From Meloidogyne chitwoodi (Eukaryota > Nematoda > Chromadorea > Rhabditida > Meloidogynidae), in the NCBI GenBank assembly GCA_015183035.1, contig JACZZP010000015.1:186001-250000 (forward strand): 64,000 nucleotides of DNA, read 5' to 3'. Under the pieces are notes generated by a model. The model was not told the origin of the DNA and did not search any database. It saw only the letters and a program-made list of their open reading frames with translations. Both the position numbers and the translations under genes were made by a program. This document shows positions 55,995 to 64,000 of this stretch, piece after piece. Each line of letters starts with the position of its first letter. Within the stretch, counting starts at the first letter, position 1.

Positions 55995-58900
55995 TTAAAA
56001 TTTTGTAAAATTCTCGCTTGCAGCTGTTGATTTATCACTTGATGACGATTTGTATGGTGATGATTGTAGTTGTTCTTCTAAAGGATTTTGATATGGTGGA
56101 GTTAGAGGAGACTGATCACGAGGTAAAACATATTCTCCTTGTAGAGGCATAAATTGCTCATATAGAGGATCTTTAAAAAATTAATAAAATATCGGTCAAT
56201 TTGAGTATCTGTTTAAAATAAAAAAGATTTTTGGTCGGGAGACTCAACTAGCAATAATTAGAGTCTTACGTCCTATTTTAAAACTTAAAATTTTCTCTTC
56301 AATAATTTTTGTTTTTTAATTATAAAGGACTCAGTTGGCCATTTTTAATTCTCAAATTTCAATTTAAAAACTCTAAGTACCTTCAAATGGTATGAATTGA
56401 TTTGTTTGATTATCCTGTTGATTACCTAAACCTAAATAATCTATAGGGTGTTCATCTTGTTGAGTTGATTGTTGTCCTTGATATTGGCGAACAATATCAC
56501 CTAAAAAATTAAATTTTGGAATAAATTTGACACTAGAGTATAGAAATTAATTTTCCTTAAATAAATACCCAAAAGTCCTTGTCCTTGATTATTATGATCA
56601 GAAGCAAAAATATGTTGAGTATCCTCAAATACTGACTTTTCTTTTTTCTCTTCTTCGTTTATTACACTTAATTGATGTTGAACAATATTTTGACTTTTTC
56701 CCATTTGTGCTAAATTAAAAATAAAAAAGAAAAAAGAATAAAAGGCACCTAAATTTGCCAAAATAGCAGAATCCACATTTTGATGAGACGATTCTCCTCC
56801 TCCCAAAGTTAGACATTTTTATTTAATTATGTATATTAAAATTATTTATTTAACTTACCTAATGAGAATCGTCTAGCTGCTTCCTCATGCATTAGTTGTT
56901 CAAAATGTTTTTTATTTTCTACATCTTTATCTTCTTCATTTATTGTATAAAATGAATTATCAACAATATTCTTTCCTTTCTCTAATTGGGCTAAATTTTA
57001 AATTAAATTAAAAATATTAATTTACGATCTTTGTTTTGAACGTTTCCTCTTTACTCATTTTCCAACAAATGGTCATTAAGACATAATGGTCAGATGGTAA
57101 AAAAGGAGACTGGCAAATTCGTATTTGCGAGAACGGGAGTTTTTTAATGATGCGGGAAGTGACCCCGCGGGACAAATCCCGCAACGCGCCGGTCTTAGAA
57201 TATACTGTAATATATTATTTATTTAATTTTTCTTTTATAAATAAGTTGTCTGACCATTATGTCTCATTGACCATTGTAGGTAAAGGAGAAAAGAGGCCAA
57301 TTTCCTCTTTTTTAATTTGCTAAAAAAATAAACACGTGTCGGGGCAAATCAGAATCTAGACAAAGACAACTCACAATTCGACCAAGACACCATCTAAAAA
57401 AATATTTTGTTTTTTTTTGTTTCTTTTTGAGTGTTTGTAAACATATTTTTCTGTAAACTTAATAAAACATTGAAAAATACGAAGAAACACGTTTATTTAA
57501 ATTTAAAATATAATAAATCACTTAAAATTAAAATATTTTTTTAGATGGTGTTTTGGTCTGACGGTGAGTTGTCTGGACTGTATATTGGAAGATTGAGTTG
57601 CCCCTTACCCAAATAAACCTTTAAAAAATTAATATTAAAATTAAATTTACTTGACGGTTGTTGAAATGTTTGAATGTTCATTCCAACATTAGATTCTGTT
57701 GGAACGTGTGTTTGAAGTATTTGTTGTTGTTGTTGAAAATAATCTAATAGTAATTGTTGCTCTTGTAGGTTATGTTGCAATTGCAAATTACTTGGAGAAG
57801 AATGATCATATATAGGCTGATATTGCTCAATTGGCAAAATTGGAAAATTGTGCATTTGAGGATATTGTTGAGACTCAAAAGGTCGATAAAATGCTTGATT
57901 CTGTTGAGGCTGTTCTGTTCGAGAATTGTTGCTGCCAATATCCTCTAGTTTCTTTGAATGTCCGACAACAAAAATAGAATCATCAGCTTTAGGAGTAATT
58001 TCGTCTATAATTTGATCTCTCTCTTTTTTTCGATTTTCAAGGTTATTTAACAATGAATCAAAATAATTTTTGTTTAGATGAGCAAAACTTCCAAGTCCAT
58101 TATGTTTCACTTCAATATATCTTTTATCACCTTCAATTTTCAATTCGGAACGTAATTTTGACATTTCCTTCTCTGGGGATACATGCTTATAATTTTTGTT
58201 TTCTAAATAAAAATTATTTTTAATTAAGCCTATAAATTTGGTAAAAAAATCGTGTCACCCCTATATCTCGAAACTCTATTCATCGATGAACCAATTGGTC
58301 AAAAACGGTAAAGTAATAAAACACGTCCATTAAAGCCAAGTTTGTGCGAAGACCAATGATTTGACCGAATTAGCAATTGGACCAATCGGTCTACGAATAA
58401 GGTTTCGATTTATAGGTGTGAAGCCAGTAAAAAGACACATAAACACTTTCTTTACAAAAATATATAACCCTTTTTGTAAAAAAAGTATATTGTAATTAAG
58501 TTCAAAACAGCAGACTTTTGAAAAAAATATATCTTTAAAAAAATAAAAAATGCGAGAATTTTCCAAATTTTATAATAAATTAATTAAAATAGAAGTAACT
58601 AACCCTTATTTATATCTTTATCTCTTTTCATTTTATCTATTAAAAATTTTCCAACAAGAAATTTTAAATAATTAATTCCTGCTCCAATTTCCTGTCCTTT
58701 TAAAATTTCATCATGAATATTTAAAATAATGTTTAAAATAAAATCGAATTTAGCTCTTAATTCTGATAAGCTATCAACTTTTTGTTCAACATTAATTTCA
58801 ATTTTTTGCTTTTTTATTTCTTTTTCTCTGACAGTTTCAGATTGATGTTTTCCTGTTTTTTTTTAATTTAAAATAATTTAACAACATAATTTTAATCTTA

Positions 58901-60208
58901 CTAGTTTTAGGTTTAGGTGGTAAAGCTGCTGACCAACCAATTTTATGTTCTGATGGCACTCCTTCAAGTTGAGAATTTTTTTGACCATGTTGAGAACTCA
59001 TTTCATCAATTTTTTTCCCACGTTTATAAACAGTTGTGCCAGGAGTTCGAGAAAAATTAGAAATATTTTGCGATTTAGCTAAAAGTGAAAATTTTATAAA
59101 AAATTTTAGTTAAAAATCAATTTCTTTAATCTCCACCATTCTTTCCTCATTCCTACAATTCTTTCAAATAGTCACTTGGACATAATGGTAAGACAGTCGA
59201 TTTTTTTAAATATTAACCTAACCCGTTATGGTTAACTTTTACTCAATTTAGGGTTCTTCCCCGTAGGGCGGGAAAGGGCTCTAGCGGGGAACGGGGACGA
59301 GAAATGTTGCCGAGGAGGAACGGGATGAAGAGAATTTATCAATTGCCGGGAAATCAATGGTGGAGTACTTTTGATTTTTTGTATCAAAAGCCCTGAGGGG
59401 ACGGGGCGGACACTAGTTCACTTTTAACCCTAATTAATGCTATAAGAAAATTTATTAAAAAATATCAGAATCTAAAACTTTAAAATTACCTTTCTGAAAA
59501 ACAATTCCATTATTTTCGTTGAAAATGTGTTCGTTTAAATAATTGTTATCCAATTCCTTCAATATTTGTTCATAATTTGGATTAGTTTTTGTTACTTTAA
59601 TATATTTTGAATTATTCAAAAGACGGGGAATTATAAAAATAATTGCATCACTTTCAATATTTTCAATGTAACCAACAAGTAACTTAAAAAAATATTTAAT
59701 TTATTAATTTATATTGTTATTCTGCGACTTTGGCGCCGCCAACATTTGCGCCTCGAAACTTGCGCCGCGATTTTTAGGCGCACCAAAAAGGCGCACCAAT
59801 TTTTAAAGTATTTAACCGTAAGGTTGCGCCGAAAAATCGCGGCGCGCAATGTCGAGGCACTTAAATTGTTAACTTAAGGAAATGTTTAAATTTACAAACT
59901 TTGTACTCATTAATTGAAATTTTCAGTGTAAATAATTCTTCAATCTTTTCTCCATTTTTTCCTAACAAATCTTTCCCAAAAAGATGTAAAGTATCATGTT
60001 CATTTGTTAAACTAGTACTTGTATATCCCGTATTATTTCCAGTCAATTCCACTTCGAAACGTTTTGTCTGTTTATTTACCAAATTTTGGAAATAATAAGG
60101 ATTGAAATGTTCTCCATTTTCTCTCCATGCAATTTTAACAAAAATAGAATATGTGGTGACATTTTGGTAAAAAAAGTTTATAAAAATGGGTATAAAAAAT
60201 ACCCTCAT
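55995..60208 (-). CDS. Gene D: secreted-family protein with Gln-rich cassette tail (699 aa)
   Basis: Exons in order: 59900-60208, 59490-59682, 58902-59078, 58604-58852, 57651-58202, 56859-56990, 56749-56799, 56569-56709, 56381-56500, 55995-56170; 2100 nt in frame. Signal peptide MRVFFIPIFINFFYQNVTT is nearly that of gene C; module SIFVKIAWRENGEH...KQTKRFEVELTGN. The second exon (VGYIENIESDAIIFIIPR) aligns with genes A, C and E. No FLYWCH. Residues 227-309 are helical and charged; 310-493 end in Gln/Pro-rich sequence. The last five exons are small and nearly all phase 1 to phase 1, with EEAARRFSL and GQGLLG motifs shared with gene E. Function unknown. Confidence 0.75.
57058..57290. mobile_element. 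Foldback element with AATGGTCAxTAAGACATAAT ends, intron of gene D
   Basis: AATGGTCATTAAGACATAAT near 57067 pairs with ATTATGTCTCATTGACCATT near 57256. The interior has a GGCAAATTCGTATTTGCG block and CCCCGCGGGACAAATCCCGC, related to 53925-53995. Half of a similar element is at 59150-59210. Confidence 0.6.
57360..57575. repeat. Inverted duplication at the 5' side of a gene D intron
   Basis: GACAACTCAC...CACCATCTAAAAAAATATTTTG (about 57367-57405) recurs inverted at 57538-57580. The interior is very T-rich. It contains short coding-like frames that are not supported by splice phases. Confidence 0.55.
59250..59425. mobile_element. GC-rich GGGACGAGAAAT-family element, uninterrupted copy, intron of gene D
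   Basis: CTAGCGGGGAACGGGGACGA, AGAAATGTTGCCGAGGAGG, TATCAATTGCCGGG and GAGGGGACGGGGCGGACACT in sequence. Reference copy for the interrupted 12085-13130 element. Confidence 0.6.
59718..59872. repeat. GC-rich foldback, intron 1 of gene D
   Basis: GCGCCTCGAAACTTGCGCCG with CGATTTTTAGGCGC pairs imperfectly with CGAAAAATCGCGGCG and GCAATGTCGAGGC. Strikingly CpG-rich against the AT-rich background; class unknown. Confidence 0.55.
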
Positions 60209-61200
60209 TTTCTAAAATTTAATTAAATTTAAAACAAAAAATTAAAATAAAAAATATATAAGGGAATTAATTAATTAATTAAATATTTAATTTTTTAAAA
60301 ATTTAAAATTTTTTCCTCAAGTGTATATATAAGGCAAGAATAATTTTAGAAAAGACAGAAGTAAATAATTTATAAATGCCCTTTTCAATCACATTGAATT
60401 CACGAGTCTTTAACAATGCTTTTCTTCCTCATATGAATTTTACATTGTGACAAGTCTTATTGGAAGAAGGGAAAGAAAATTGAAAGGCCAATAAAAAATT
60501 TTTTTTGGCTGGAATTTTTCTTCCTTGTAAATAAAAATTAAATAAAACAAAAATTAAAAATTAATTAAAAACTATTTTTTTAACTTCGTGAAAAGGTAAT
60601 GACAATGAATTGGGGTTGTTTTTGAGTAAAAAATTAATTAAACTTACCTAAAAAATTTTTTTATTTTTAATAAGATATAATATTTATTTAAACTTTTCAA
60701 TTCTCTCCTTTATTTATTCAAAACACTAAATTTTATTTAAATTTATTTAATTAATTTTTAATTTTTTAAAAGTATAAGTCAGAGATTTATTAAGAAATTG
60801 CCAAAAAAAATTTTTTATCGCCCCCTCAACTTAATAATTTCCTTCACAATTGAAAGGGAACAGTCCAGTCTACATCAAGGCCGATAGGTTATGTTTGGAA
60901 TTTTTTCAAATTTTTTAGATTTTTTAAAAGTTTTAAATATAGATAATTTTAAGTCTTTTTGACATATTTCTCTTTTTGTTAAATTACCTTAAATAAATTA
61001 AAAATAAATAAATAAATATGCAACATTCAATTTTACTCAAATCAAAATAATTTAAAATAAAAATACAAAGTATTTGTAATTTGTCAAAAAAAGACAAAAT
61101 TTTTGTTTTTTAAATTTGTATCTTTTGTTTAATCATAAATAAATTTGCTTTTTGTTTTGTACAATTTTTCTTCTTTAAACTTCGCCGATGAACGTTGTTG
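60209..61200. other. Spacer between genes D and E
   Basis: Holds the gene D upstream region (TCATATGAATTTTACA at about 60430, as upstream of gene C) and the 3' flank of gene E. ATGCAACATTCAATTTTACT at 61018 is repeated at 55641 in the 3' flank of gene D, so the duplication included 3' flanks. No other gene seen. Confidence 0.5.
60377..60383 (+). promoter_or_regulatory. TGCCCTT motif upstream of gene D
   Basis: TGCCCTT about 170 bases before the gene D start, on the strand opposite to transcription. Confidence 0.35.
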
Positions 61201-63815
61201 TCATTGTTTTCCTTTAAATTAAAAAAATAATCAAAGTAATACTCTCTTCTCAAAAAAGATTTAAAGAAAATATCATTTAGGTGATACCGTAAATTCTCTA
61301 AAATATTAAATAGGTTATTTTTTCTATTTATCCTTGGAGATGGACTATTTTTAAGAGTAGAGAGAGGAAGAGAGATTATTAAGGTGAAAATTTATTTTAT
61401 ATTAAATTTTATAATTAAATAATTCTCACCAGAATGATCGGATGGCTGAGTTGGGTGAAGAATCTCATCTGTTAAAAAATAAAAAATTTAAATAAAATTA
61501 AAAAAAAATTACCTAAATTACTATCCTTATTTGAATCGTCTAAAAGTGCTGCAATTTCATCTTCACTTGAGTCGCTTGGAGATAACTTTAAAAATGGTTC
61601 TTGAACATTTTGTTGAATATTTTGGTCTTTTTGCTGATTTAAATTATTTTGAGAGTCAGAAGGTATAAATGGAACATTATGTTGTTGAACAGGACCTATC
61701 AGAAAAATTTATAATAAATTAATTAACAGTCCAACTAAGAAGCTTTTTTAAACCTTCAGAAAATAAAATATACTTAAAAAGCTACAAGTTGGATAAAAAA
61801 GAGGGCTTTTCTATTTTAAGTGTATACCTCATTTCTTCGCTGGAAAATATACAAAATATAGCAAACGAAGAGAATAAGTGAATAAAGCATGGTTAACTAT
61901 ACTTTCCGGGGGTTTTTAAAAACGGCCGAATTATATATCATTCGAAAGAGCTCATCGAGCTGAGTTGAATGACACTAAAATTAGTTCGCGGAAACAAGTA
62001 TGGACCAAGTTACAGGTCCCCGAAAATTGAAAAACCATAGGGGGAGTAAGCTCATTTGAAGTGATTACCGCGGCTGCTCCTAAATTATACTTTTCAAAAA
62101 CTCAGGGAAAGTATTTTAGCCTAAAGCATACACCCCGTTTATTTGCTAAAAAATAATTTAACTTAAAAATTAATTAAAAATAAAATATTTTTTCGCGAAT
62201 AAATGGCACTTAAAAGTTAGAGAAAAAGGATTACCTAAACTAATATTTTCTCCATGGTGTTCCTCTTGTTGAGATGATAGTTTTTGAGATTGAAAAATAA
62301 TGTCACCTACATTTTAAATTTAATTTAAAATGACACAAGAATCTAAAATTAATTTTTTTAAATACCTAAAAGGCCTTGTCCCGCTTCTTGATTAATATTT
62401 TGATCAGTAGCAAAATGTTCAGGCTCCAAATTTTGATGAGACGATGCTTCTCCCCCTCTTCCCAAAGTTTGACCTTATTATTTAATTATTAACATTTTTT
62501 ATTTTAAACTTACTTAATTCGAATCGTCTAGCTGCTGCCTCTTCTCTAAGTTTTTTCATTTGTTTTTTATCTTTCTTTGAAATTACATTTTTACCATGAT
62601 CCTAAAAAATTTATTAAATTATTTAATAAAATTGTCGGACTCAAATGTCACTATACAAAAAAGTGACATTTGAGTCTGAAAGGGTATCGGAAAGTATATT
62701 TACCTTATTTATAGGCCCAATTGCCAAGTTAGAAGATCGCCCTTGTTCTCTTTGTTCTCCAACAAATTGAACATGTTTGGCTTTTTTTGCTACTAAAATA
62801 TAAATTAAATGTTTTTGTTTTGAGTGAAAAAATAAATTATATAATACTATTTTCAGGTAAATTAGAATACTCATTCATAATTTGTTTATGATGCAATTCT
62901 GTATTGTGCTTAATTTGTTCATGAAATGGATTTTGTTGTTCAGGCCTAAATCTACTATAAAATGGAGGTTGAAGACTAGATTGGGGAATATGTTGCAATT
63001 GTGGAAAATTCTGTGGAGTTCTTCTTTGCTTTGCTCGGTTCAAAAATTTGTTTGTTTGATCAAGATAATTTTTAAAAAATTTGTTTATATCTAACTTTTG
63101 AAGTCCTCCGTTTTCTATAATATCTACACAAACTTGAAATAGTTTTTCAAGTTCCTTAGAATCTCGATTATTAGCGGCAAATAATTCATCTGATTTATTT
63201 AATGGTTGGTTTTTCACTAAAAACAAATTTAAAGTGAACGTTTAATAAATTTTTTACTTTAACTTTTTTAAAAAAGGTTAAACTGTCAAAATGTTAAAAG
63301 AAAACATTTAGGCATTTGTAAAATCGAAAAACCATAGGGGGGACCCAGCTCGTTTAGGTGATTACCGCGGCTGCTCCTTTCTTAAAAATAAACTTTTAAT
63401 TTTAACAAATTAATTCAGTCAATTTGAGGTGAGAAAAAAACAAAAAAAGTTTAACTAATTTCTATTTCATCTTCCAACAATGGAATTTCTCGATTTATAT
63501 CAAAAAGTTGTGAAACAAATGGACCAGATGCTCCATCATTTGTATTTAGAGGTATTGATCTGTCTAAAATTATATTATTTAGTCAAAATAATTAATAAGA
63601 TTTTGAAACAATTTACCAATGTTGGTTGTGGGCATGTCGCCGAAAATATTTTTAATTACATCATCAGTAACTTCGTTATCATTTAACAATAATTCATGAA
63701 TTACCTGATAAAATATATCATTAAAGTTTACTTTTATATATTTTGCATTGTAATTATCAAGTATTATATAGATTATTGTACGATTTTCTATATTATCAAC
63801 AGTTCCAATATTTTT
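61201..63815 (-). CDS. Gene E: secreted-family protein with Gln-rich cassette tail, 5' exon outside the window
   Basis: Exons in order: 63617-63815, 63456-63563, 62848-63216, 62704-62792, 62514-62601, 62366-62473, 62235-62306, 61513-61695, 61430-61468, 61201-61211; 421 residues seen, all phases fitting. The first visible exon (IGTVDNIENRTIIYIILD, KYIKVNF) aligns with the second exon of gene D. The signal-peptide exon must lie beyond 64000. The 62848-63216 exon is helical then Gln/Pro-rich. Later exons share EEAAARRFEL, SSHQN, GQGLLG and DII-x-Q with gene D. The tail is acidic with Ser-Asp runs (SPSDSSEDE). The last 11-nt exon is the least certain. Function unknown. Confidence 0.7.
61925..62085 (+). 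repeat. G-tract intronic element, intron of gene E
   Basis: ATCATTCGAAAGAGCTCATC and CTGAGTTGAATGA form the variant hairpin; then AACCATAGGGGGAGTAAGCT and GTGATTACCGCGGCTGCT. A further tail-half copy is at 63325-63378 in another gene E intron. Confidence 0.65.
62637..62680. repeat. Perfect 15-bp stem hairpin, intron of gene E
   Basis: GACTCAAATGTCACT, a 9-base loop, then AGTGACATTTGAGTC. Lies between exons 62514-62601 and 62704-62792. Could be a minimal MITE relic or an RNA or DNA hairpin. Confidence 0.75.
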
Positions 63816-64000
63816 CTAAAAATTAATTTTATTTATTAATTAAAAGCGCAGAGTTGGCGTCAACTGAGCGTGTGGCCATTTGAACGCCAGCAATATAACA
63901 AATGAATTAATAATTTTAGGTGTTTATGGAACCATTGGATAGAGCAAAAATTTTTATACAAAATAACAAAAAATCAGAATTTTTGGAAAAATGGGAAAAA
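63816..64000. other. Intron of gene E at the window edge
   Basis: AT-rich sequence upstream of the first visible gene E exon. No GTTTGT donor preceded by the family module was found, so the signal-peptide exon is beyond the end. Confidence 0.5.

Noticed and set aside
57541..57620. Extra last exon for gene D (frame ending ...TPSKK)
   Set aside because: Would need a weak acceptor inside an inverted duplication; splicing 57651 directly to 56990 keeps the frame and matches gene E.

Overview
The window reads as nuclear DNA of an AT-rich nematode, most likely a root-knot nematode (Meloidogyne-like). The genus is inferred from very AT-rich coding sequence, many short GT-AG introns, genes opening with secretory signal peptides, long runs of secreted paralogues, and a TGCCCTT promoter motif resembling the TGCMCTT 'Mel-DOG' motif I recall from Meloidogyne gland genes. 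I saw no rRNA, intact tRNA, CRISPR array or bacterial operon.

Region 1 (1-41605, plus strand) holds five paralogues in tandem: gene 1 (3' part only), gene 2 (4172-16498), gene 3 (19022-24822), gene 4 (26816-34090, decaying) and gene 5 (35578-41605, divergent). The typical layout is a signal-peptide exon, helical exons that look annexin-like to me, a very long Lys/Glu-rich coiled coil, and small modular 3' exons, some ending in basic NLS-like tails. Exon phases join without error across whole genes: gene 2 gives 1429 aa, gene 3 gives 1173 aa and gene 5 gives 1051 aa.

Region 2 (43041-63815, minus strand) holds a second secreted family of four genes: A (43041-50114), C (52670-54977), D (55995-60208) and E (61201-63815, 5' end outside the window). 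All share a secreted N-terminal module but carry different C-termini. A and C carry a FLYWCH-type zinc finger and basic nuclear-targeting tracts. A also has four consecutive exons resembling the Mos1-transposase helix-turn-helix (HTH_48). D and E carry Gln-rich tails made of small exons that can be swapped or skipped without changing frame.

Introns and spacers are packed with non-autonomous DNA transposons, often nested and often with visible target-site duplications: Mutator-like MITEs (9 bp), hAT-like MITEs (8 bp), Merlin-like elements with recognisable transposase fragments, one 717-bp Tc1/mariner-like palindrome, tRNA-derived SINEs and several minisatellites. The most unusual feature is the combination of secreted, apparently nucleus-directed proteins carrying transposase-type DNA-binding domains with symmetric exon cassettes, next to MITEs of the matching transposon superfamilies.
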